A stretch of DNA of 42,149 nt from a virus, in IMG/VR virus record IMGVR_UViG_3300033153_003790, positions 1 to 42,149 of that record, one strand, 5' to 3'. Position numbers and translations under genes: made by a program. Within the stretch, counting starts at the first letter, position 1, and each line of letters begins with the position of its first letter. The notes beneath the pieces are model-generated. The model saw only the letters and a program-made list of their open reading frames with translations, searched no databases and was not told where the DNA came from. This document shows, piece after piece, positions 20,951-27,132 of this stretch.

Positions 20951-21468
20951 CAACAAAACATGCTGGCGTGCGTTAGAGCCGACACTCCTGGCTATTGGCA
21001 AAAGCCGAGGAACAGCTACCTGCCCGGCCGCCCGCCGACGTGCAGGCCACGCCAGCGCCGTTACAGCCGACCTGAATGCGGTGGCATGGCGAAAGCGATT
21101 ACTGCTTTGCCGCACGAAACACATGCCAGACTTTGTGCGGCCTTGTCGGCTCCAAAACAGAATATGCTAGTGTGCGGCGTGGCAGCGCTGGGTTGTGGTA
21201 AGCTGAAAACCGTGTCAAGCGAGTTAATTGCCTAAGCACTCGTCTATCACACGTGGAGCCGGGTGGGGAATCCGGCCACACTAGCACCAAGAACAGCTTT
21301 CGGGTTAAGCGCCCCATCGGCCGACACGGCGCACGGGTTAAGTTACTCGGCCCGGAGGCTTTGGGCGGCGGTGGCTGGGCGGCGCTCTCTGTGAAATAGC
21401 GGGGGGTGGCTGCCGGTCTTTGCAGGTAGACGTGCCTGACGCCGCCATTACGCACAAGGAGAAAGAAA
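20951..21468 (+). ncRNA. Large GC-rich structured non-coding region F
   Basis: 518 bp, clearly more GC-rich than the surrounding genes. Helices seen: GCTGGCGTG/CACGCCAGC (20962-20970 / 21048-21056); TGGCATG/CATGCCA (21082-21088 / 21122-21128) interlocked with GCCGCAC/GTGCGGC (21109-21115 / 21135-21141); TGCTAGTGTG/CACACTAGCA (21165-21174 / 21277-21286) interlocked with AAGCTG/CAGCTT (near 21200 / 21294); GGCGGCG/CGCCGCC (near 21364 / 21440). The first and fourth helices are copies with compensatory changes. A 91-codon open frame here has no ribosome site. It could be a large RNA or, less likely, a replication origin. Confidence 0.6.
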
Positions 21469-21735
21469 ATGAACATAGGTGATATTTACGAGACTAGCGG
21501 ATGGGCTATAGAAACTGCACATGGAACTCTTCGTCTTGGGCTATTGGTCCTAATGACAACACATAAGAGCATAATTTTTCAAGCAATAGGCTATCTCAAA
21601 TATCCTAATCATTCAGATGATGAAACACAATTCCCAGACAAGAGCCTTGGTTTTTCTAGTATATTGGCAATGCCAAGAGCAGAGGTTGAAGCATTAGATT
21701 TATTTTGTATTTATAAGGAGAAAGAAAATGAATGA
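21469..21735 (+). CDS. Hypothetical protein (88 aa)
   Basis: MNIGDIYETSGWAIETAHGT..., AT-rich codons in contrast to the GC-rich region before it. Strong ribosome site AAGGAGAAAGAAA, repeated before the next gene (21715-21727). Beta-rich N-terminal half. No family recognised. Confidence 0.72.
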   Translation: MNIGDIYETSGWAIETAHGTLRLGLLVLMTTHKSIIFQAIGYLKYPNHSDDETQFPDKSLGFSSILAMPRAEVEALDLFCIYKEKENE

Positions 21736-22396
21736 AGACAACATGAAACTCTGGAATCAAGTTTGCGAGACTGACCCATCACTGACAAAAGCGTTTAAAA
21801 TGAGAGGCAAAGTGCTCACGACAGCATGTGCCCAGTCTCAGCGGAAAAAAGCTACGGAGATATTTGGGCCTTGCGGTATTGGTTGGCGGGTAGATGATGT
21901 TTCTTTTCAATTGCTCGATCTTTCTGACGACCCACATGATAAGGTTCTGGCGTATCGAGGTGTTTTGGATTATTGCTTTGAGGATGGGAAGCACGGGTTT
22001 ATTTCCTTAGCATCTTCAATCGAAGTTTGGCAACATTCCAGCACGTACAAAACCTGGAGCAAGGTGGGAGATATTTACAAGAAGGTCAAGACTGATGCAC
22101 TAACCAAGGGCTTATCTGAGCTAGGATTCAATAGTGATATATTCGAGGGGAAGTTTGATGACAATAAATATGTTGCCGCGATGAATCAGAAGTTTAGTCC
22201 CACATCACAACCTAAGCCCCAGGCAAAGCCTGACGTAAACATGATGAAACTCCGTAGCGAAGCTGGAGAACAATGGCTATTACAATATAGCTCCGCTACA
22301 CATGCTATAACCAAGATGGCGGAAACCAAGAACATTACCAACGAAGCCAGCGCTTACATCCATGAGTTTTTCGAGGCCAAGGAGCAAGAGAAATGA
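21728..22396 (+). CDS. Rad52-like single-strand annealing protein (DUF1071/Sak-type)
   Basis: 222 aa. Anneals complementary single strands in phage recombination, working with the exonuclease next door. Residues 36-60 (AQSQRKKATEIFGPCGIGWRV) and the strong motif YKKVKTDALTKGLSELGF...DIFEGKFDDNKYV (117-149) are characteristic of DUF1071/Rad52-superfamily phage recombinases. The C-terminal 60 residues after a Pro/Gln linker (KFSPTSQPKPQAKP) are a separate helical tail, possibly SSB- or partner-binding. Coupled to a 27-aa gene and the exonuclease. Confidence 0.82.
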   Translation: MNEDNMKLWNQVCETDPSLTKAFKMRGKVLTTACAQSQRKKATEIFGPCGIGWRVDDVSFQLLDLSDDPHDKVLAYRGVLDYCFEDGKHGFISLASSIEVWQHSSTYKTWSKVGDIYKKVKTDALTKGLSELGFNSDIFEGKFDDNKYVAAMNQKFSPTSQPKPQAKPDVNMMKLRSEAGEQWLLQYSSATHAITKMAETKNITNEASAYIHEFFEAKEQEK

Positions 22397-22476
22397 GTTG
22401 GCCAGAGGCGGCTGTTGCTGTTACTATTTGTGCGGTTCTTGGTTGGTTTCTATGGCTTTGCTACAAGGCTAGATAA
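22393..22476 (+). CDS. 27-residue single-pass membrane peptide
   Basis: MSWPEAAVAVTICAVLGWFL then WLCYKAR: one hydrophobic helix with a basic C-terminal end. Start overlaps the recombinase stop (ATGA), stop overlaps the exonuclease start (TAATG). Ribosome site GGAGCAAGAGA. The perfect fit between two recombination genes makes a real gene likely despite its size. A membrane peptide in such a place is unusual. Confidence 0.6.
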   Translation: MSWPEAAVAVTICAVLGWFLWLCYKAR

Positions 22477-23084
22477 TGCGTGTCCACACAATGCCGCAGA
22501 AATCGCCTGAGTGGTTCGATATTCGTCGCGGCCATATTACCGGGAGCTCGTTTCAGACGATGGCCAACGGGCGTAAAGATACCATCGAAACGCTCTGCTA
22601 CAAAAAAGCCGCCGAGATAGTCACTGGTGTATGTGAAGATTCAAATTATACAAACGAAGCAATGGAGTATGGAACCGAAACCGAGCCTCTTGCAATATCG
22701 GCCTATGAAACCTCGACATTTACTCGGGTAGAGAGGGTGGGTTTCGTCGAGCTCGATGAGTACATCGGCTGCTCACCAGATGGGCTTGTGGGAGAAGATG
22801 GAGTTATTGAAGTAAAGTGCCCGATGCCGCATACACACCTAAAATATCTGTTGGCAAGTGATGCTTCGTGGACAGCGTATCGCTGGCAGGTTCAGGGCGC
22901 GTTGTGGGTAACAAACAGAGCGTGGATTGATTTTGTGAGCTACTGCCCCACATTCCCGCCAAACAAACAGTTGTTAATAACTAGGCTTCGCGGCGTTTCT
23001 GAGGACCATAGAGCTAAACTAGAGGCTGGCGCAAAACACTGCCGCCAGAGAATCAAAGAGATAGCGGAGAGCATGAATGGCTAA
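22476..23084 (+). CDS. YqaJ/lambda-Exo-type recombination exonuclease
   Basis: 202 aa. Degrades one strand of double-stranded DNA ends to make substrate for the annealing protein. Motifs: WFDIRRGHITGSSF (13-26), EAMEYGTETEPLA (61-73), CSPDGLVGEDGVIEVKCP (99-116) with catalytic Asp102, Glu112 and Lys114 of the PD-(D/E)xK core, and YRWQVQGALW (135-144) with the conserved Gln. Length is normal for the family. Overlaps the NinB-like gene by 8 bp. Confidence 0.92.
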   Translation: MRVHTMPQKSPEWFDIRRGHITGSSFQTMANGRKDTIETLCYKKAAEIVTGVCEDSNYTNEAMEYGTETEPLAISAYETSTFTRVERVGFVELDEYIGCSPDGLVGEDGVIEVKCPMPHTHLKYLLASDASWTAYRWQVQGALWVTNRAWIDFVSYCPTFPPNKQLLITRLRGVSEDHRAKLEAGAKHCRQRIKEIAESMNG

Positions 23085-23529
23085 GAAGGCTACATTTTTC
23101 ATGGAAGCCAAGCACGGCGCTCTTCAATTTCTTGAACACGAGAAAAAGCGTTACCAGGAGTGGCTAAAATCTTTTCCTGACAAAACTGTCGTGGAAATGG
23201 TGCTTCAAAAGCGACGTTATCCAAAAACTCAGGCTCAATTAGGTTACTATCATGCTGTATTACTGCCCTTCGCCGTCGAAGAATTGATTAACGCCGGTTA
23301 TTACGACTTGTTTGAAATGAATGTCTGCGGGTTTGATGTAGGCATTCAGACAAGCAACGAAACGGTAGACATGCTCTTCAAGACGTTATTCCGCGCTCAT
23401 AAACAAGCCGACAAAGCTTTGCTCAAGAGAAACATGACAGATGAAGAGATGTCAGAGTACATTGATTTCGTAGTTAGATTTGTAGCAGTCAACCTTAACG
23501 CTAACGCACCACCACCGAAGGAGAAATAA
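23077..23529 (+). CDS. NinB/Orf-like recombination protein
   Basis: 150 aa. The central KRRYPKTQAQLGYYHAVLLP (residues 46-65) resembles the 'R..KTR.Q..YYWG.VLP' core of NinB/Orf-type recombination mediators, which help load annealing proteins on SSB-covered DNA. Position between exonuclease and SSB fits. The C-terminal Pro-rich tail (ANAPPPKEK) is probably flexible. The family call is tentative. Confidence 0.6.
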   Translation: MAKKATFFMEAKHGALQFLEHEKKRYQEWLKSFPDKTVVEMVLQKRRYPKTQAQLGYYHAVLLPFAVEELINAGYYDLFEMNVCGFDVGIQTSNETVDMLFKTLFRAHKQADKALLKRNMTDEEMSEYIDFVVRFVAVNLNANAPPPKEK

Positions 23530-23750
23530 TGTCAATTCAAATAACGTACAAAAAAGAGAAAAGGCCAATTGAGAAGATAACATTTGGTGAAGGACCGAGA
23601 TTAACACTAACACCCAACGATGACCACGCTAACAGGAGATGGTTATTAAGATGGAGAAGCGGTGGGGAAATAGCGAAAATGCCCAATTTCTATGTTGGTA
23701 CTATTCGAGATCTAAGAGATGCTTGCAACGCAATATTAGGAGAAGAATAA
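23529..23750 (+). CDS. Hypothetical protein (73 aa), paralogue of 16237-16449
   Basis: MSIQITYKKEKRPIEKITFG ... IRDLRDACNAILGEE. Same layout and C-terminal AILGEE as the protein at 16237. Start overlaps the previous stop (TAATG). Two copies in one small genome suggest a useful but unknown early function. Confidence 0.7.
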   Translation: MSIQITYKKEKRPIEKITFGEGPRLTLTPNDDHANRRWLLRWRSGGEIAKMPNFYVGTIRDLRDACNAILGEE

Positions 23751-24082
23751 TGGGTCGGCGCGGGCTTATGCTTCCTGCTGATTGCGAAGAATATCGAGGT
23801 TATGTTTTTCGTGTGCGATGGGTAGCCAAGGAGTCACTAATAGAGGGCCAAGAGCCTGTTGATATATTTAGACTTGACGTATTAACGCCACCAAGAATTG
23901 TGTGCGATTACATCTTTTGCCCGGACCTGTATAACGGAAAAGTCTTAGTCCTTGGCGACTTCCTTGATGATGGCACAAAGTTCTACGGGCTTCTTGATGA
24001 TATTGTTGATACATTAGAAGACTATCGTACACTAGACGAAAAAGAGATAGAAGAACGAATCAATAAGATAAAACAGGAGTAG
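23750..24082 (+). CDS. Hypothetical protein (110 aa)
   Basis: MGRRGLMLPADCEEYRGYVF ... then acidic, ending ERINKIKQE. No family recognised. Start at 23750 after GGAGAAGAA and overlapping the preceding stop (TAATG); the longer open frame upstream is a shadow of the previous gene. Confidence 0.7.
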   Translation: MGRRGLMLPADCEEYRGYVFRVRWVAKESLIEGQEPVDIFRLDVLTPPRIVCDYIFCPDLYNGKVLVLGDFLDDGTKFYGLLDDIVDTLEDYRTLDEKEIEERINKIKQE

Positions 24083-24086
24083 AATA

Positions 24087-24539
24087 ATGGACTACAACAA
24101 AGTAATTCTAGCCGGTAGACTTACCAGAGAGACCGAGCTTTCCTTCACGCCTTCACAAACGCCTGTGTGTCAATTTGGGCTGGCCATAGGAAGGTCGCGG
24201 AAAGACAAGACCACAGGCCAAGAGATTAAAGAAACGACGTTTGTAGACTGTGTATCTTTTGGCAAACAAGCCGAAACCATCCATCAGTATTTCAGCAAAG
24301 GGATGGCAATTCTTATCGACGGCAGGTTGAAGTTTGAGTCGTGGCAGGACAAACAAAATGGACAGCAGCGAACTAAATTGAAGGTAATTGTTGAAGGGTT
24401 TCAGTTTGTAGAACGTAAGCAGCAAGCGGCCCAAGAGCCGCTGTACGCCCCTCAAACGCCTCCAGGGGCCCAAGCGCCGGCTCAGCAGCCTGCGTATGAA
24501 CCACCGCAGATACCCGATGACAGCATCCCTTTTAAGTAA
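24087..24539 (+). CDS. ssb: Single-stranded DNA-binding protein
   Basis: 150 aa. Covers single-stranded DNA in replication and recombination. OB fold in residues 1-112: NKVILAGRLTRETELSFTP, then VCQFGLAIGRS, FVDCVSFGKQAETI and GMAILIDGRLKFESW. A Gln/Pro-rich linker follows, then the acidic tip DDSIPFK, a slight variant of the usual DDDIPF, which recruits partner proteins. Ribosome site ACAGGAG. Confidence 0.94.
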   Translation: MDYNKVILAGRLTRETELSFTPSQTPVCQFGLAIGRSRKDKTTGQEIKETTFVDCVSFGKQAETIHQYFSKGMAILIDGRLKFESWQDKQNGQQRTKLKVIVEGFQFVERKQQAAQEPLYAPQTPPGAQAPAQQPAYEPPQIPDDSIPFK

Positions 24540-24558
24540 GCCCGCCAACAGTCGGGCT
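24539..24558 (+). terminator. Hairpin after ssb
   Basis: AGCCCG/CGGGCT with an 8-nt loop, starting at the ssb stop codon and followed by AAATAAATAA. It lacks a T-run, so termination may be weak, but it separates ssb from promoter D. Confidence 0.5.
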
Positions 24559-24571
24559 AAATAAATAACTG

Positions 24572-24600
24572 TTGACATTGAGTGGTTCTCCGTGTATCTT
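24572..24600 (+). promoter_or_regulatory. Promoter of structured leader D
   Basis: TTGACA (24572-24577), 17-bp spacer, TATCTT (24595-24600). The predicted RNA start is near 24607, the first base of a 14-bp stem. Confidence 0.7.
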
Positions 24601-24606
24601 TGAGCA

Positions 24607-24724
24607 TGCAATAACTGCGATGAGCTACAAAAATAACAACTCGTCCCCTTTAGCGATTGCAACACTTCCAAGTGTCGCAGTTATTGCACCTATTGGGGGC
24701 GGGTCTGTTTATGGAGAATCACCA
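24607..24724 (+). ncRNA. Structured RNA D: 14-bp 5'-end stem before the HNH gene
   Basis: TGCAATAACTGCGA (24607-24620) pairs perfectly with TCGCAGTTATTGCA (24675-24688). A CCCCT block (24645-24649) inside can pair with GGGGG (24695-24699) outside, giving the same interlocked order as in A, B, C and E. An inner CACT/AGTG hairpin is at 24663-24674. Ribosome site and start of the HNH gene follow. The second helix is short here, so the pseudoknot is less certain. Confidence 0.55.
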
Positions 24725-25171
24725 ATGCGAACAAAAGAGTGTTTTAAGTGCGGTAAGGTGCTGCTACTTTCAGAGTTTTATAAGCATCCTGAAATGAGAG
24801 ATGGGCACTTGGGGAAATGTAAAACTTGCACAAAGGCAGACGTACACGCTAATTACCGGAAGAACCGAGAACACTATGCCGAATACGAAAGGCGTAGATT
24901 TAAGAGTAGCGCTAGGAAGTTGTTGATTAAAGAATATGCCCACCGTAGAAGAATGCGGTATCCAGAAAAAGAAAAGGCACATAGTGCTGTTAACCGTGCT
25001 ATTCGCAGTGGAAAACTTATTCGAAGTTGCTGTGAAATATGTGGAAGAAAAGGAGAGGCGCACCATGAGGATTACACCAAGCCTTTTGATATAAGATGGT
25101 TGTGCTTCTACCATCATAGGAAATTGCATGGGCAAGACCCTTTTAAGGACAACGAAAATGTCAAAGCTTGA
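24725..25171 (+). CDS. HNH endonuclease (homing type)
   Basis: 148 aa. N-terminal zinc finger ECFKCGKVLLLSEFYKH...GKCKTC (5-37), a basic middle, and the nuclease core CCEICGRKGEAHHEDYTKPF (near 108-127) then WLCFYHHRKLHG (near 130-141), with the His-His and Asn/His pattern of HNH enzymes. Such genes are often mobile and free-standing in phages. It has its own promoter and structured leader (D), unlike its neighbours, which fits an inserted element. Confidence 0.85.
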   Translation: MRTKECFKCGKVLLLSEFYKHPEMRDGHLGKCKTCTKADVHANYRKNREHYAEYERRRFKSSARKLLIKEYAHRRRMRYPEKEKAHSAVNRAIRSGKLIRSCCEICGRKGEAHHEDYTKPFDIRWLCFYHHRKLHGQDPFKDNENVKA

Positions 25172-25349
25172 TGAATGGAATGAAGATGAGTTATGTGAAG
25201 TGGCGCGTGGTCTTCGATGGATATATGAGCACGGAATAAGTCTTCTTAGTCTGAAGTACCGATTAGCAGTAAAGAGATTTATGTCTGATTTTGCCTCAGA
25301 AGCACGGAAGCAAGATGAAGAAGAAAAAGACAGCCCTGAAGAAGTGTGA
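25158..25349 (+). CDS. Hypothetical protein (63 aa)
   Basis: MSKLDEWNEDELCEVARGLR..., helical, acidic C-terminus (EARKQDEEEKDSPEEV). Overlaps the HNH gene end and the second HNH gene start. No family recognised. Confidence 0.62.
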   Translation: MSKLDEWNEDELCEVARGLRWIYEHGISLLSLKYRLAVKRFMSDFASEARKQDEEEKDSPEEV

Positions 25350-25734
25350 TGATGAGTGGAAACGACAAATCAAAGAACGCGCCAACTGGGCCTGCGAACA
25401 TTGCGGGAGAAGTAAGGCTGCGGGGTTCCAGGTTCACGCCCACCATCTCATACATCGGAACCGACATTTCTTTAGACACAACCTTAATAATGGTATCTGT
25501 CTGTGCGCTACCTGTCACGCCTTGGGAGGAAATTTTAGTGCGCATTGCACGCCTTGGACATTTGACGAGTGGTTGAAAAAAGCCAAGCCAGAACAGTGGG
25601 CGTGGTTTGAGAAGAATCGCTACAAGACATTTCCCGGTCTTAAGATTGATTATGAGGCAGTCCTTGAAACGTTAAAGGAGCAAGCTAATGAAACCGACAC
25701 CGGAGATAGAGATACCGGCCAATCTGAAGAGTGA
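25315..25734 (+). CDS. Second HNH-type nuclease
   Basis: 139 aa. ANWACEHCGRSKA ... VHAHHLIHRNRH ... NNGICLCATCHALGG: two CxxC zinc knuckles around HAHH and a final H, the HNH/beta-beta-alpha fold. The C-terminal SAHCTPWTFDEWL extends it, as in phage HNH proteins linked with recombination (NinG/Rap-like is an option). Being in the replication block, it may cut recombination intermediates. Overlaps the next gene by 47 bp. Confidence 0.78.
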   Translation: MKKKKTALKKCDDEWKRQIKERANWACEHCGRSKAAGFQVHAHHLIHRNRHFFRHNLNNGICLCATCHALGGNFSAHCTPWTFDEWLKKAKPEQWAWFEKNRYKTFPGLKIDYEAVLETLKEQANETDTGDRDTGQSEE

Positions 25735-26398
25735 GCGCTTTGAGGAAATATGGGAAGAATGGAAGCAACATCGAAAAGAAATACGTCATACACTTAAACC
25801 TACAACGGAGAAGCGGCAGTTGAAAAAGTTATCTAAGGTCGGCGAAGAAAAGGCGATAGCTATGATAGAAAACTCCATTGAGCAAGGATATATAGGATTA
25901 TTCCCGCCCAAAGACAAGCCGGTTAATAGATGCCTGAAGTTACTTGCTCCTATTCGAGAAGCATATCGGAAAGTATACGGCGAACATGCTGTACTTCCTA
26001 ACGCTTGGCAGTTACGAATAGCCGCTTTGTATGACGCTGGAGAGACCGAGAGGCTTAAGGCGCTAGCTGACCCAAATGTTATCCGACAAGGCAGGACAAT
26101 GGCCAGTGTGGCTAGGTGTGCGGATGGGATAGGGTGGGTAGAGAAGGTCATTGACGATAGAGAAGCTACGAAAATATCAAGAGGTCGCACCTGGGGTAGA
26201 CGAATTGATGCAGAGATAAAGGAGGTTGAAAGAGCAAGCCTCAAAGACGATGAAGAAAGAGTTGAACTCTTCAAGAAGCTTGACCGAGAAGAACGAGTAA
26301 AATGGATGGCCAAGGCGGTAGAGAAGTTCCCGAAAATGAAGGATGAAAGCTTGCTAAGAATGGCGGCTATGGCATGGGAGCAAAGCCTTGCTGGGTAG
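25688..26398 (+). CDS. Putative replisome organiser / replication protein
   Basis: 236 aa. The segment RFEEIWEEWKQHRKEIRHTL followed by RQLKKLSKVGEEKAIAMIEN and IEQGYIGLFPPK is typical of the C-terminal domain of phage replication-initiation and DnaD/O-like proteins that recruit host helicase. The remainder is helical and charged. The genome has no helicase, primase or polymerase, so it would depend on the host replisome, which fits this role. Exact family not certain. Confidence 0.65.
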   Translation: MKPTPEIEIPANLKSERFEEIWEEWKQHRKEIRHTLKPTTEKRQLKKLSKVGEEKAIAMIENSIEQGYIGLFPPKDKPVNRCLKLLAPIREAYRKVYGEHAVLPNAWQLRIAALYDAGETERLKALADPNVIRQGRTMASVARCADGIGWVEKVIDDREATKISRGRTWGRRIDAEIKEVERASLKDDEERVELFKKLDREERVKWMAKAVEKFPKMKDESLLRMAAMAWEQSLAG

Positions 26399-26579
26399 AA
26401 CGAAAATCCCCGATACTCTCATGCGGCAGTTAATCAAAAACGGCCATTTCTGGGAAGCGGTATATGATGTGTACCGGATAACTCTTTCGGCCAGGCAAGA
26501 GAATCGTTGTAAGACACTAGAAGATGTAGTCAACCTGATACGACGAGAAAAGGGTTGGCGGACATTGAAAACGAGATGA
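26388..26579 (+). CDS. Hypothetical protein (63 aa), last early gene
   Basis: LLGRTKIPDTLMRQLIKNGH... Start appears to be TTG at 26388, with GGGAG in front inside the previous gene; an ATG at 26421 has no ribosome site. Helical, basic end (RREKGWRTLKTR). The stop is 5 bp before the convergent terminator. No family recognised. Confidence 0.6.
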   Translation: MLGRTKIPDTLMRQLIKNGHFWEAVYDVYRITLSARQENRCKTLEDVVNLIRREKGWRTLKTR

Positions 26580-26585
26580 AATGAA

Positions 26586-26605
26586 AAAGCCCCCGAAGGG
26601 ACTTT
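26586..26605. terminator. Bidirectional intrinsic terminator between convergent operons
   Basis: On the minus strand AAAGTCCC-TTCG-GGGGCTTTTT: an 8-bp stem with a stable TTCG loop and T-run, ideal for the late operon. On the plus strand the same hairpin, with a C/A mismatch, ends the early operon. It lies 7 bp after the last early gene. Confidence 0.85.
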
Positions 26606-26678
26606 CTCACGCTAAATAGAAACGGCTGACACCGCCTACAAGACGACGTCGGGACTCCTTCCACACATGGCGGATGAG

Positions 26679-26858
26679 CTATTTAACCTTTTTCGCGGCT
26701 TTCTTGACACCTGCCCGCAACGAGCCAAGACCTAAGGCAATCGCCAAAGGCTCAACCCACGGAGGTATCGCCGCTCCGACAGCGCTTAGGCCGGCGACAA
26801 TAGCTACGCCAAGCGCCACAAAGTACGTCTTTTTGCCGTCCAGGAAGTCTAGTAACAT
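26679..26858 (-). CDS. Putative holin (59 aa)
   Basis: MLLDFLDGKKTYFVALGVAI, then two hydrophobic segments (about 12-30 and 35-49) separated by PPW, and a basic tail GVKKAAKKVK. Two-helix membrane protein with a charged C-terminus at the end of the late operon: the profile of a class II/III holin, which opens the inner membrane at lysis. Start after AGGAG. The endolysin it would release is not identifiable. Confidence 0.68.
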   Translation of the reverse strand: MLLDFLDGKKTYFVALGVAIVAGLSAVGAAIPPWVEPLAIALGLGSLRAGVKKAAKKVK

Positions 26859-26868
26859 TTTGCTTCTC

Positions 26869-27129
26869 CTACTTCAAGAGTTTCCAAATACCTAGTATAA
26901 TGGACGGGATTAAGATAATCGCCGCGCCCATTATTTTGAGTATTATACCATGTCTGGCCTGAATAGCAACCATAGAATGCTCAGGATTTCCATTTCCATG
27001 CAATGTCTTGCTGATTTTGCAGAGAGCCTCTGTGTGCTGCTCTAAGACTTCTGCATTTCTGCCAAGCGTTACAGCGTTGGACGTAAGAGCGTCTTTGATG
27101 TCGCTAATCGAGTCTTCCAGGTTAGTCAT
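26869..27129 (-). CDS. XhlA-like membrane protein (86 aa)
   Basis: Residues 1-55 are helical with coiled-coil character (LEDSISDIKDALTSNAVTLG...), residues 62-83 are one membrane helix (IILKIMGAAIILIPSIILGI) with a final KLLK. This is the plan of XhlA-type lysis accessory proteins (N-terminal coiled coil, C-terminal anchor). It directly precedes the putative holin, so the two form a lysis cassette. Annotation is by profile, not by clear homology. Confidence 0.65.
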   Translation of the reverse strand: MTNLEDSISDIKDALTSNAVTLGRNAEVLEQHTEALCKISKTLHGNGNPEHSMVAIQARHGIILKIMGAAIILIPSIILGIWKLLK

Positions 27130-27132
27130 AAC

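Noticed and set aside
20960-21235. 91-codon open frame on the plus strand
   Set aside because: No ribosome site, Pro/Arg/Cys-rich low-complexity product, and it covers the covarying helices of region F; read as non-coding.
20951-21468. tmRNA or RNase P RNA
   Set aside because: No tRNA-like domain with TTCGA arm, no tag frame and no RNase P core sequence in this region.
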